Positions 7,236 to 15,879 of a stretch of DNA of 29,142 nucleotides are shown here, piece after piece; position 1 is the first letter of the stretch; each line of letters starts with the position of its first letter. The stretch is from CAZUNO01 sp964621445 [NCBI: Candidatus Hadarchaeota archaeon] (lineage in GTDB: Archaea > CAYQAE01 > CAYVLA01), in NCBI GenBank assembly GCA_964621445.1, contig CAZUNO010000031.1:1-29142 (forward strand). The letters run 5' to 3'. Position numbers and translations under genes: made by a program. The notes under the pieces were generated by a model, which made no database searches, was not told where the DNA came from, and was given only the letters and a program-made list of their open reading frames with translations.

Positions 7236-8960
7236 CTAGTCGGATCTATCCTTTATCCTAAATATTAGCCTGGACCCCAATTCCTGGGTGTGGTAGATCC
7301 TCTGTTCCGCAGGTTGCATGTCAGCTTCCATGAGGTCATTCCTGCCGGTGTTGTGGTTCCTGTCGAAGTTGGGAAAATCGCTGCTGGTTATCTCCAGTCT
7401 GATCCTGTGGCCCTTATTGAAATGGCAGGCGGTGGGGCCTAAAGATATATCGAACTGGGTTACCTCTCCTGGAGTTAATAATTCCTCCCTATCCATCGAG
7501 TTCCGGTACCTGGCACGGATCATCCCGTAGGAGACCTCCAGGGCAGGGCCCGAGGGATCTTCATCGACCAACCTGGCGAAGAAATCGGTATCTCGAGCCG
7601 ATGATGAGGCGAATAACACCACCTTTGGATTCCCGACCACCTCCACCTCCTCCTCTAGTGGCGGGGTTCTGTAGTAGAGTATGTCATTCCTGTACTCCAG
7701 CGACCTCCTGTCGGAGGGGACGGTGAACAGCCTTTCAGTCCAGAGGGTGGGAACCGGGTTTTTGGGGTCGTAGGTGAAACCGTCCTGGGGCCCGTTTCCC
7801 GCTCTTCCCCGTTCCAGACGACCCGTGCCATTCACATCCCCAGCATCTCCATCGCTATCCAGGAAATATACCACATTCCGGTCACCATCAGGAGGCCAGG
7901 TGTCGGCACTCCTCCAGCGGTTGGAGCCCATTACGAAGTACCTAACGGCGGGCAATGCGCAGGTACCGTTTTCTATACCCTTTAGCCAGTAGTTGAACCA
8001 CCGTATTATCTCATCCTGCATATCCACCGAGGCCTGAGGGCCGAAATCGAATTCTCCGGTTGATCTCTCTCCAAGTGAGGCGTGGCTCCAGGGCCCGATA
8101 ACCAGTTTGGAACTTTCCCTGGCCATTTGGGTTGTAGCGTGCTGCTGCATCCCGCTCAGGTGTTCAATGGTTCCGTTGCAGTGATCGAACCACCCGCTAA
8201 AATCGAGGTTGGGAACCTCGATCTCCTCGTGTGCCTCATCGAATTTCCATGGCCTCGCCGTTGGGTTGGAAAGCCAACCATCCACGTGTTCGGCCAGTCC
8301 CTGGGGAAGGAATTGTGGCAGCTGACCCCAGGGCATGAAATATAGCCACCTGGAAGCCTCGATGTGGTCCCAGATCTCTCTGGCCTTCTTCGCGGTGTGG
8401 GGAGGCGGGAGGCCCCGGCGCTTTCTTATATCCGGGGATATGCTAGTGAACCACCAGTGGACTCTTCTGGCCGCCCGGAAGGCGCCCGGATAGTCCAGGT
8501 CCGTTAGCTCGACCGGTATGGAGAAAGCGCACATCGCCACCAGGTGTGGCGGTCTGAGCCTGGCCAGCATCCACTGCATCCAGGCGTTGTAGGAGGCTCC
8601 CATCGTTCCAACCTTCCCGTTACAGTAAGGCTGGGCGGCCAGCCACTCCACGGTGTCGTACCCATCCTCCGCATCTCCCGTTTCCTCAACACAGAAGGGC
8701 GTATACTCCCCCTGGGAGTCATACCTGCCCCGTGTATCCTGGTTAACGATGACATATCCGGCCCTGACCAAACGCCGGTAACCTGCTGGCACCGATCCAT
8801 CCGCCCTGTGCTTTCCATAGGGCGTTCTCTCCAGGATGGCCGGAAACTCCTCGCTGGAATCCGGCCTGTATACATTTGCCCGTAATAGGGTCCCATCCCG
8901 CATGGGCACGTCAACGTTCTCCTCCGTGATCGTTCCCAGGGAGTTAAAACCGGATGTCAA
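7236..8960 (-). CDS. CocE/NonD-family alpha/beta-hydrolase (X-Pro dipeptidyl-peptidase-like)
   Basis: A 574-residue protein with the full CocE architecture: an alpha/beta-hydrolase core with helical cap (about 1-320) and a C-terminal jelly-roll (about 340-574). The N-terminal VPMRDGTLLRANVYRP is the usual opening of the family. The catalytic triad can be placed at Ser123 (GASYNA), Asp259 (GWFDHCNG) and His293 (GPWSHAS). Characterised relatives are cocaine esterase, alpha-amino-acid ester hydrolases and X-Pro dipeptidyl-peptidases; substrate cannot be told from sequence. There is no signal peptide. The start is a TTG at 8960, preceded by GAGG about 10 bases upstream; the next in-frame candidate would remove a conserved N-terminal strand. 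It is the last gene of the minus-strand run, separated from the diiron protein by 45 bases containing a T6 tract, so it may be transcribed separately. Confidence 0.88.
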   Translation of the reverse strand: MTSGFNSLGTITEENVDVPMRDGTLLRANVYRPDSSEEFPAILERTPYGKHRADGSVPAGYRRLVRAGYVIVNQDTRGRYDSQGEYTPFCVEETGDAEDGYDTVEWLAAQPYCNGKVGTMGASYNAWMQWMLARLRPPHLVAMCAFSIPVELTDLDYPGAFRAARRVHWWFTSISPDIRKRRGLPPPHTAKKAREIWDHIEASRWLYFMPWGQLPQFLPQGLAEHVDGWLSNPTARPWKFDEAHEEIEVPNLDFSGWFDHCNGTIEHLSGMQQHATTQMARESSKLVIGPWSHASLGERSTGEFDFGPQASVDMQDEIIRWFNYWLKGIENGTCALPAVRYFVMGSNRWRSADTWPPDGDRNVVYFLDSDGDAGDVNGTGRLERGRAGNGPQDGFTYDPKNPVPTLWTERLFTVPSDRRSLEYRNDILYYRTPPLEEEVEVVGNPKVVLFASSSARDTDFFARLVDEDPSGPALEVSYGMIRARYRNSMDREELLTPGEVTQFDISLGPTACHFNKGHRIRLEITSSDFPNFDRNHNTGRNDLMEADMQPAEQRIYHTQELGSRLIFRIKDRSD

Positions 8961-8985
8961 TTCAGTGATCCCTCGATGCTGGCAC

Positions 8986-8993
8986 CAAAAAAC
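8986..8993 (-). terminator. Possible T-tract terminator after the hydrogenase/diiron gene run
   Basis: On the minus strand a run of six Ts lies 14-19 bases after the stop codon of the diiron protein. Archaeal termination often uses such tracts without a hairpin. It could separate the hydrogenase operon from the CocE-type gene, but a single short tract is weak evidence. Confidence 0.3.
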
Positions 8994-9005
8994 CGTGAAC
9001 CCATT

Positions 9006-9485
9006 TCAATCGAGCAGTTCCTCTTGGAGACCGTGAATCCTTCGAACATGCCCCTTTTCCTCGGAGATGATCTGGTCCAGGGTCGATTCGGCGTTCTCAG
9101 CTGCCAGGTCGCTCAGGGACTGGTAGAAGAGAATTGTTTCCTTCTCGAATCCCAGGGCGAAATCCAGCGTTGACTCCATGCCTCTCCCCGCATCCCCCTC
9201 CAGCGCATCCTGGTCCAGGTACCTCCCGATCCCGGTGTCCACCAGGGCCTGAATGTAGGGCGTTGACTCCTCGATCTCTATGCCCTTGGTCTCCTCCCTA
9301 TCGGGGAGAAGACCCTGAAACACCTTGCCGTGCCTCCTTTCGTCATCTGCCAACAGGGACAGGGCCTCTTTTACCTGGTCTGACCCAGATTCGTGAGCCG
9401 CTCTTGTGTAAAATTTCTCCCCTGCCTCCTCGATGTTCAGGGACATTTCCACCAGCTCGGTCCAACTATACCCACTCTTCAACAT
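9006..9485 (-). CDS. Ferritin-like diiron protein (rubrerythrin-type, no rubredoxin domain)
   Basis: A 159-residue, almost all-helical protein. Four helices carry the ligand pattern of the rubrerythrin/ferritin-like family: Glu19/20 in NIEEAGEKFY, Glu49 and His52 in DDERRH, Glu114/116 in GFEKETILFY, and Glu142/143 with His146 in SEEKGH. These would bind a diiron site of the kind that reduces peroxide or stores iron. The rubredoxin-like CxxC knuckles of classical rubrerythrin are absent, so electrons must come from a partner. Its ATG overlaps the last codons and stop of hydA (shared ATGTTGA), implying translational coupling and co-expression with the hydrogenase. Protection of the hydrogenase against peroxide, or iron supply, is inferred from context. 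Confidence 0.8.
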   Translation of the reverse strand: MLKSGYSWTELVEMSLNIEEAGEKFYTRAAHESGSDQVKEALSLLADDERRHGKVFQGLLPDREETKGIEIEESTPYIQALVDTGIGRYLDQDALEGDAGRGMESTLDFALGFEKETILFYQSLSDLAAENAESTLDQIISEEKGHVRRIHGLQEELLD

Positions 9486-10777
9486 TTCCCACCTCTAGTT
9501 AAGGTCGCATGTACTGAACAGGAGATGCATGGATCATATGCCCTGACCAGCATCTCGCAGTTCCTGGTCAGATCACCGTCCTCCCGGACGGCCCTGCGGC
9601 TGAGCCTGGAGAGTGACTTCTCCACCTGGGCTGAGTTGTGAGCGGTGGGAGGAACTATATCGCAGTCTATAACCGAACCCGTCTTGTCAAAGCTATACCA
9701 GTGGTACAGGGACCCCCTGGGGGCCTCGGTCAGGGCAGCTCCCTGGCAGGGGACCCCGACCTCCGGTTTCAACGGTTCTTCTTCTAGTTCGTATGGAAGT
9801 TCATCTATGATTTGGATACTCTCATCAAGGGCATGGATTATCTCCACCACCCTGGCCTTGATATTCATGAAGGGGTCGGTTGAGCCGGTGTCCAGCCCCA
9901 CCGCTTCGATGGCATTCTTTCCAAGCGAAGTAAGCTGGTCCCTATTTATGGAAACCCGGGAAAGGGGGCCCACCATGAAGGTGTCCCTGTCCTTGACCCG
10001 GGACTGTTTGGCGTTGGAATGTTCGACCTGGTTCTCGACTATCATGGACCTGTAGTTCTGCTCCCCGATGTCTAGTCCCTCAGTTGACACCAGCCTTCCC
10101 TTGTTTAAACCGTATTCATGGGGATTGCTCACCGCTACCAGTTCATTATCCTGGTTGATCACCGGGTAGTCAAAGCCGCCCACAAGGTCGGCGGCGATGG
10201 ACATGTCGTCGAGGCCCGCCTGGAGACGGTCCTTAAATGGTCTCAGGTCGGAGGGTGAGGGTATATTCGTGAAGCCACCCACCACGGCCGATATGGGGTG
10301 GACCGCCCTGCCACCAACGACCTCCCCGATGTCGTTTCCTAGTTTCTTGAGCCTCAGGGCCATCTCCGCCAGGTCACGGTGATCGGCGGACAGGGATACC
10401 ACGCCGTCATAACCCATGTAATCCGGGGCGGTGAGGAAAAATACGCTCAGCGAATGGCTCTGTATCCAGCCGCTCAGTGCCAGAAGCCGCCTCAGGATCC
10501 TTGTCTGGTCGCTGACCTCCAGGTTGTAGGCGTTCTCCACCGCCCTGAGCGAGGTGATCTGGTGGGCTATGGGACATATACCACATATCCTGGAGCTGAT
10601 TTCATGGACCTCGAACAGGCTTCTATCCCTGAGCAGGGATTCGAAGAACCTCATGGGCTCGAATATGGCGAATTCCGACCTCTTGACCTCTCCGTCAGGT
10701 CCTACCTCGACGTTGATGGCGCCCTGACCTTCGACCCGGGAGACGTAGCAGACCTCAACCTCCTTTCCGTCGCTCAC
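9479..10777 (-). CDS. hydA: [NiFe]-hydrogenase large subunit, group 3b (sulfhydrogenase alpha)
   Basis: A 432-residue catalytic subunit. The N-terminal nickel motif is RICGICPIAHQ (Cys65, Cys68) and the C-terminal motif is DPCISCSVH (Cys417, Cys420, His423), the standard L1 and L2 pairs that hold the Ni-Fe(CN)2CO centre. Opening sequence and overall length match the cytoplasmic bidirectional NAD(P)-linked group 3b enzymes, known in Thermococcales as sulfhydrogenases for their sulfur-reducing side activity. After His423 there is a nine-residue tail ending in Cys, which a maturation endopeptidase would be expected to remove. It starts with GTG in a four-base GTGA overlap with the end of hydD. 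No hyp maturation gene or endopeptidase is in the window. Confidence 0.95.
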   Translation of the reverse strand: MSDGKEVEVCYVSRVEGQGAINVEVGPDGEVKRSEFAIFEPMRFFESLLRDRSLFEVHEISSRICGICPIAHQITSLRAVENAYNLEVSDQTRILRRLLALSGWIQSHSLSVFFLTAPDYMGYDGVVSLSADHRDLAEMALRLKKLGNDIGEVVGGRAVHPISAVVGGFTNIPSPSDLRPFKDRLQAGLDDMSIAADLVGGFDYPVINQDNELVAVSNPHEYGLNKGRLVSTEGLDIGEQNYRSMIVENQVEHSNAKQSRVKDRDTFMVGPLSRVSINRDQLTSLGKNAIEAVGLDTGSTDPFMNIKARVVEIIHALDESIQIIDELPYELEEEPLKPEVGVPCQGAALTEAPRGSLYHWYSFDKTGSVIDCDIVPPTAHNSAQVEKSLSRLSRRAVREDGDLTRNCEMLVRAYDPCISCSVHATLTRGGKC

Positions 10778-11538
10778 ATCTGGGCCTCCTTGCGGAATTC
10801 GGGGGTGTCCCCGGCGTATTTCCTGAACTTGCGGACGATGTCACGATCCGTCAGGCCAATTTTCCTGAACACCCTGGCCAGCTCCTGGGGGTTGGCGTCG
10901 CTCATGGGTCCATAACAGCCCTCGCACTCCCGTCCGTAGGTGGGGCAAATCGCTCCACACCCGGCCTTGGTGACCGGTCCCATGCAGGCCATCCCTCGGC
11001 GAGTGAGAAGACAAACGTTTTCTCGGAGTTTGCACTCCACGCAAACCGGGTGGTGCTTGAGATCGGGTCCTATCCCCTGGAGGGCGGAGGTGATGGTGTC
11101 CAGTATGAGATCCTTGTGGGGCGGGCAACCCGGTAATTTGAGCTCCACCGGGACGTACTCGTGGAGTCCCTTTAGCCTGAACGAGGATATGGTGGATGGG
11201 TCCGGGTATACGTATTCCTCGGCCTCTCTCTGGGGCATCCAGTTCCTTATGGAGGGAACGCATCCGGTTATGGCACAGTCACCGAAGGCCACCAGGGTTT
11301 CCGATACCTTTCTCAGTTTCTTGAGCTCCTGGAGTTCACGAGGGGTTGATACCGATCCCTCAACGAAGCATAGGTCATAAGGTCCCAATTCGACCGAGGT
11401 CTGGGCCATCATGAAGTAAGTGATGTTGATTTTGTCCACGATATCCAGGAGCTCGTCTTCCAGCCTCAGCAGTTCCATCTGACACCCTGCACATCCGGTG
11501 AACTTGTATACCGCCACGGTTGGTTTGTCGTCGCTCAT
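10774..11538 (-). CDS. hydD: [NiFe]-hydrogenase small subunit, group 3b (sulfhydrogenase delta)
   Basis: A 254-residue subunit that passes electrons from the Ni-Fe site through iron-sulfur clusters. The proximal [4Fe-4S] ligands are visible as TGCAGC (Cys16, Cys19), FGDCAITGC (Cys88) and LPGCPPHKD (Cys138). The C-terminal part has a further eleven cysteines between about 166 and 208 (CVECKLRENVC, CMGPVTKAGCGAIC, CEGC) for the medial and distal clusters. The ATG at 11538 is chosen over a longer upstream frame because GAGGT lies just before it and the family begins at this point; the longer version would run deep into hydG. It follows hydG by 10 bases and overlaps hydA by four. Confidence 0.93.
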   Translation of the reverse strand: MSDDKPTVAVYKFTGCAGCQMELLRLEDELLDIVDKINITYFMMAQTSVELGPYDLCFVEGSVSTPRELQELKKLRKVSETLVAFGDCAITGCVPSIRNWMPQREAEEYVYPDPSTISSFRLKGLHEYVPVELKLPGCPPHKDLILDTITSALQGIGPDLKHHPVCVECKLRENVCLLTRRGMACMGPVTKAGCGAICPTYGRECEGCYGPMSDANPQELARVFRKIGLTDRDIVRKFRKYAGDTPEFRKEAQM

Positions 11539-11548
11539 GATTAATACC

Positions 11549-12382
11549 TCAGATCCTGCAGTCGGGAATACCCTTGATATCGGAATACTTGAATACCGGT
11601 CCGTCCTTGCACACGAAGTAGGGACCCAGCTGACAGTGTCCACACTGGGCGATTCCGCATCTCATCCTCCGTTCCAGTGAGAGGTAGAGCTGTTCCTCGT
11701 GGAATCCCCTTCGCAGGAGGTCCTGTACGGCGAAGTGCATCATTACCTCCGGACCGCAGATCAGCACCCCCGCGTTTCTGGGCTTTGTGACCATCTCCTC
11801 GAATAGGGTGGTTACCACGCCCACGCCGTGTTTCCATTCCACGCCTCCCGGGACCCGATCGACGGTCAATCTCAGCCTGGTCCTGGGCATCCTGTGCCAT
11901 TTCTCATACTCCCATTCGAATATGCTCTCCTCGGGAGTCCTGGTCCCGTATAAGATCTCCAGGAATCCGAAATCCTCCCTTCGTTCCTCGATGTTCATGA
12001 TCACCGGTCTGGGAGAGGGGAGGCCTATTCCCCCGGTGATTATCAGTACGTCCTTGCCCTCAAGCCTCTTCATTGGCCAACCATTACCGTAGGGGCCTGC
12101 TACCCATACGATATCCCCGACCTCCAGCTGGTGTATTTTAGTGGTCACCCGACCGACCTTTCTAATTGTGGTTTCAAAGCTGCCCTTGGTGGAGGACCCA
12201 GATGCGATAGAGAACATGGCCTCGCCCACACCGGCAAAGGAGATCACTATGAACTGTCCTGGGATGAAGGAGAAGTCCTCCTGGAGTTCCTCCTTGAAGG
12301 CCAGGGTGTAGGTGTTGGTATTTGGGGTCTCTACCTTGATTTCCATTACCTGGGCTGGATGTCTCTCGTAGGGATCCTTCAT
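11549..12382 (-). CDS. hydG: Hydrogenase diaphorase subunit, FAD- and NAD(P)-binding with [2Fe-2S] (sulfhydrogenase gamma)
   Basis: A 277-residue ferredoxin-NADP reductase-type protein. Residues about 1-100 form the FAD barrel (PGQFIVISF, then AMFSIAS), and about 110-235 the nucleotide-binding fold (LIITGGIGLPSPRPVI and GVLICGPEVMM). The C-terminal CGIAQCGHC followed by Cys258 is the [2Fe-2S] motif of dihydroorotate dehydrogenase electron-transfer and sulfhydrogenase gamma subunits. It exchanges electrons between NAD(P)H and the hydrogenase. The start overlaps the end of hydB by ATGA. In many relatives the glycine-rich turn continues as GLAPLRP; here it reads GLPSPRP, a mild variation. Confidence 0.92.
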   Translation of the reverse strand: MKDPYERHPAQVMEIKVETPNTNTYTLAFKEELQEDFSFIPGQFIVISFAGVGEAMFSIASGSSTKGSFETTIRKVGRVTTKIHQLEVGDIVWVAGPYGNGWPMKRLEGKDVLIITGGIGLPSPRPVIMNIEERREDFGFLEILYGTRTPEESIFEWEYEKWHRMPRTRLRLTVDRVPGGVEWKHGVGVVTTLFEEMVTKPRNAGVLICGPEVMMHFAVQDLLRRGFHEEQLYLSLERRMRCGIAQCGHCQLGPYFVCKDGPVFKYSDIKGIPDCRI

Positions 12383-13416
12383 GTTAACGCCTCCTGTTCC
12401 GGCTTCTCCCGCAGCTCATGAGCTATCTCGGTTATGTCGATATCCACGGGACACACCTTGATGCACCTACCGCACCCCACGCACTTAGTCATGCTGTATT
12501 GATAGGAGCCATAGCTAAGATTATGACAGATGAATTGTCTCAAGCGAGCGCTCCTCTCCGGCCGGAAGTTCCCGCCCATGGCCACCTGGGAGAACTCCTT
12601 TAGCAGGCAGACATCCCACTCCCGGTACCTCTCCCCCTTATTTAGGGAGGGTTCCACCCTCTCCCTGATATCAAAACAGAAACAGGTTGGACATACGTTG
12701 CCGCACTGTCCACAGGCCAGGCATATCTCCCCCTCCCTCTCCCATACCGGGTGATCCTGGGATTGCATACACAGCTCGGGCATGCCCTCCATGTCTATCG
12801 ACCTGGTGAAGGACTCCTTCAGGGACTCGATCAAGGACATTTTAGCCTCGAAGTCCTCTTCCCTGGCCTGCGGTAGTTGAAGGGATCTTAGGATATCCTC
12901 CCCCTGTGGCGTTCCCGCCTCCAGGAGGTATTTACCCCCGATGTCAGTCATCAGCACGTCATATCCGTCGGACGCCTCGGGGCCGGTTCCCATGGAGAGA
13001 CAGAAGCATTCCTTCCCCACCTCCTTGCAGGTTAGGGCAAATATAAGGAAGTTGTCCCGTCTCCGGAGGTACCTGGGATCGCTCCGGAAACCAAGGAAGA
13101 CCCGATCCAGGAAATCCAGAGCCGCCAGGTCACAGGGATGGACACCGAGGAGTATCTTCTTTTCCTGAGGAATTATATCCGATATTTCCGATGTCTGGCC
13201 ATTCTCGAAGGTGAAAATCGTCTCTCTAGGCGGGAAGAAGTACTTCTTTATGGGAAGTATTGTGGTGTCGTAGCCTAGATCAAGGTCCTCCGGGTCATCG
13301 ATGGGGCCGAATTTATACTCGGAGTCCTCGCCCCTGGGACCGCAAACCGAAGCATCTTGGTGGAGACGTTCCAGGAAAGTCGGAATCCCTCCTTCGCTGA
13401 GGATTACGGAGTACAT
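12379..13416 (-). CDS. hydB: Hydrogenase iron-sulfur subunit (sulfhydrogenase beta, 4Fe-4S dicluster)
   Basis: A 345-residue subunit whose C-terminal third holds two [4Fe-4S] motifs: CLACGQCGNVC (Cys232/235/238/242) and CVGCGRCIKVCP (Cys312/315/318/322). The N-terminal part matches the 4Fe-4S dicluster protein of sulfhydrogenases and related anaerobic sulfite-reductase A subunits (GVHPCDLAALDFLDRVF is characteristic). It links the diaphorase subunit to the hydrogenase module. It is the first hydrogenase gene in transcription order (B-G-D-A), beginning 46 bases after the glycosidase stop. No clear Shine-Dalgarno sequence precedes the ATG at 13416, so either a promoter in the short gap or a leaderless start is possible. 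Confidence 0.92.
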   Translation of the reverse strand: MYSVILSEGGIPTFLERLHQDASVCGPRGEDSEYKFGPIDDPEDLDLGYDTTILPIKKYFFPPRETIFTFENGQTSEISDIIPQEKKILLGVHPCDLAALDFLDRVFLGFRSDPRYLRRRDNFLIFALTCKEVGKECFCLSMGTGPEASDGYDVLMTDIGGKYLLEAGTPQGEDILRSLQLPQAREEDFEAKMSLIESLKESFTRSIDMEGMPELCMQSQDHPVWEREGEICLACGQCGNVCPTCFCFDIRERVEPSLNKGERYREWDVCLLKEFSQVAMGGNFRPERSARLRQFICHNLSYGSYQYSMTKCVGCGRCIKVCPVDIDITEIAHELREKPEQEALT

Positions 13417-13462
13417 GGAGATATCACGATCCTGGCAAGGAAATCTCGGAGACTGAAAAGAG

Positions 13463-15478
13463 TTATGTTGTTGGTGGTCCCTTTACCCGGTCCGGTCTAC
13501 TTCCCAAAAGGCCAAAAAGCCGCTCCCTGAACCGACGTTCCCTGAGCATAAGGGCCTGGAGGAAGGTCCAGCTGTAGACCAAATGCCCCTCGTAGCCGCA
13601 GGGATTACCTTCCCAGTCATAGAACTCTGCCCCCTTCCCCATCTCGTCCACCACGCCGTTCTGGAAACCACCCCCGTTGGGGAACACGCCCCTGTGCTGG
13701 CGCTCCAACATGGCATCGAGAATCTTATCGGCCCTCCGGCGGTTCCCGACGATATAGTTGGCAACCAGGAAGAAGTAGGTGTTGCTAACGCAGCAACCGC
13801 CATTGAGATACTGCCCAAAGGTATCGGAGCCGTCCTCCAGCTCTTCGCCGAGCCTATGGTACTGGTCATCCCGGTGCACCGGCCTTAGGTTCAGGGGGAC
13901 CCCGAGGTCAAAACGATCGAACCCCGTTTTACGGAGTTCCTCCCAGTAGGCATCGAGCATCTGGCTTGCTCGATCCTTTGGGACCAGACCATATATGACA
14001 CCCATGCTGGTGGGAACATCGGAGTAGATATCATGCAGCATACCATCTCGGCTCCTCCACCATCCCAGCCAGCCGGTGTCCGGGTTGTAGAAAGTGGAAA
14101 TGAAAACGGAGTGGATACGATCGGCAAGGTAATCGTAGCGTGAACCCTTGCCGGTTCTTCCCAGTCTTCTCTCAAGATCGGCCATGCACCGGTAGGCCCG
14201 ATAGGCCAGGGCATTTACATATGCGTTCTTGTGTCCGCTGGAGTAGGTATCCCAGGCCGTATCGCCGAAGGAGCGTGTCCCCCTGTTCCCGCTCTGTGGA
14301 GATTCTATGAGCCCGTCTCCATCGGTGTCCCTGCCCTCCATCCAGTCGGCAATGGATTCCAGGCTCTCGATCTCCTTCGTCAGCCAATTCTCATCATCGC
14401 TGGCCTCCACGTAACACCAGGAAGCTGTAAGTACCGAGGGGTGGGAGTCCATCATGGGCCCCCTATCCCCAGTTCCAGAATCGATCTCGGTCTCCGTGTA
14501 CGAAATCCTCCCGTCCGGCTGCACGGCACGGTGCATCCAGAATTCAAGGGTCCTCCGGAGCAGTGGGCAGAGGGGGATGGATGGGGACAGTTTTGGGATC
14601 AGAAGGACATGGTCCCCGAGCCAGAACAAGGTGGAACTAACCGGGTTGCTGATAGCGTTGTTTGCCCAGGTTCCCCAACCCCTAGGCTGAGAATTGACCT
14701 GGATAAAGTTGAACCATCCTCTACGTGCTAGCGACCAGCGATCTTCATCCTCCAACCCCTCTGGAGTTTCAAGGACCAGGGGTGAGAATTCCAATTCATA
14801 GCCGGCACGGCCCGGAGAGGGGAGGTCCAGTGTGAGGTCCACCGTTTGACGCTGCCTGTCCCCGGCCACGGTCATGGTTACCGGACGCTGACAGGTAACC
14901 ATCATCTGTCCCATGTCCGGCGCGCTTAACAACGCGGGAAGTCCCATCTTGCCCTCGGTGACCGTATGAGGACCGATCACCGTGGTTGCCGTGAGCTTGG
15001 GGTTAAAGGGAATCGATATCTCCATTCTAGACAGATCCCTGACCCTACCACTCAATGCAAAGCGCATGGCCAGGTTACCATTGACCCGGGTTGTCCAGGA
15101 GAGATCGGTGATCGGTGAAATACTAAGAAGGTGGTGAATTTCATCATCCACCACCTCGGTGACCGTCCGAACCTTCTCCGCATCTAACCTCCCGGTGGGA
15201 AGTATGATATTCAATTTCAAGGGAGATCTCAACAGATTGTGCTGGCTGTGATCACCTCCCTCGGTGTCCCAACCCAGTTCGGTTAACATGGGCGAGGTCC
15301 GGTGGGCCTTAACATGTATGGAGGCGCTGGCGGATTCCTTCAGTGGAATGTTTTTGCGCGATATCAAGACCCCTTCCTCCTGAGAACCGGGTTTCAACCT
15401 GATTCCCGATAAATATTGGCCCGGTTTGGCCGGGTCTTCATTGAGATGTAGCTGACGGCATTTTGGGGGGCCTGGCAT
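13463..15478 (-). CDS. Six-hairpin (alpha/alpha barrel) glycoside hydrolase-like protein
   Basis: A 671-residue protein. The N-terminal half (about 1-240) is beta-rich, as in the accessory domain of many six-hairpin enzymes. The C-terminal half is helical, with the DTDGDGLIES loop (384-393), then GDTAWDTYSSGHKNAYVNA (405-423), and late aromatic/acidic stretches (FYDWEGNPCGYEGH). This resembles glycogen-debranching, GH63-like and related (alpha/alpha)6 glycosidases, which use two carboxylates for inverting hydrolysis; the exact family and linkage cannot be fixed. No signal peptide is seen, so it is probably cytoplasmic. The ATG at 15478 lies inside the 3' end of the upstream membrane-protein gene (41-base overlap), suggesting coupling; GAGGG sits directly next to the ATG, too close for a normal site, so a start further in is possible. 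Confidence 0.72.
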   Translation of the reverse strand: MPGPPKCRQLHLNEDPAKPGQYLSGIRLKPGSQEEGVLISRKNIPLKESASASIHVKAHRTSPMLTELGWDTEGGDHSQHNLLRSPLKLNIILPTGRLDAEKVRTVTEVVDDEIHHLLSISPITDLSWTTRVNGNLAMRFALSGRVRDLSRMEISIPFNPKLTATTVIGPHTVTEGKMGLPALLSAPDMGQMMVTCQRPVTMTVAGDRQRQTVDLTLDLPSPGRAGYELEFSPLVLETPEGLEDEDRWSLARRGWFNFIQVNSQPRGWGTWANNAISNPVSSTLFWLGDHVLLIPKLSPSIPLCPLLRRTLEFWMHRAVQPDGRISYTETEIDSGTGDRGPMMDSHPSVLTASWCYVEASDDENWLTKEIESLESIADWMEGRDTDGDGLIESPQSGNRGTRSFGDTAWDTYSSGHKNAYVNALAYRAYRCMADLERRLGRTGKGSRYDYLADRIHSVFISTFYNPDTGWLGWWRSRDGMLHDIYSDVPTSMGVIYGLVPKDRASQMLDAYWEELRKTGFDRFDLGVPLNLRPVHRDDQYHRLGEELEDGSDTFGQYLNGGCCVSNTYFFLVANYIVGNRRRADKILDAMLERQHRGVFPNGGGFQNGVVDEMGKGAEFYDWEGNPCGYEGHLVYSWTFLQALMLRERRFRERLFGLLGSRPDRVKGPPTT

Positions 15479-15809
15479 CCCTCTTTAGATATCCATCCCA
15501 CATGCGTACGTCAGTGACCATTAATATCAGGGCTAGCGGGGCATAAACGATTGAGCCCGGGGTCATGGGGTTCCATATCAGCGGTGATAGAAGGCCACCC
15601 GTGACGGTCATGGATATGCAGGAGGAAATTGTCCTGGACATTTCAGGCGCGCCCCGCCAAAATCTAAGGGCTAAAACGAATAGAAATCCAGCAACAATAC
15701 CAATAGGAAGGATATAATTTATCCAATTCTGGAGAACTAGCGAGGTAATGAACAAGACCACCGGAATTAGTACCAGCTTTCCATCCCTTGAGTTTGCCAA
15801 GATTACCAA
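15438..15809 (-). CDS. Small membrane protein, four predicted TM helices, unknown function
   Basis: A 123-residue hydrophobic protein with likely helices at about 12-27, 33-50, 60-79 and 85-104 and a basic C-terminal tail. No family was recognised. The only start for this length is TTG at 15809; AAGGTGG lies about 12 bases upstream, with an AATAAA-rich element before it. Its 3' end overlaps the glycosidase start by 41 bases, so the two are probably co-translated. Confidence is limited by the non-ATG start and lack of a recognised family. Confidence 0.6.
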   Translation of the reverse strand: MVILANSRDGKLVLIPVVLFITSLVLQNWINYILPIGIVAGFLFVLALRFWRGAPEMSRTISSCISMTVTGGLLSPLIWNPMTPGSIVYAPLALILMVTDVRMWDGYLKRDARPPKMPSATSQ

Positions 15810-15879
15810 TTGAATTGCTACCCACCTTTATTAAACTGTTACGAAGCCTCCGCCCATTCCCGATTTTAGTAGGATGCAG

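Noticed and set aside
10841-11380. Open frames of 140-146 codons over hydD on both strands
   Set aside because: Shadows of hydD, which has all the cluster-binding cysteines in the correct frame.
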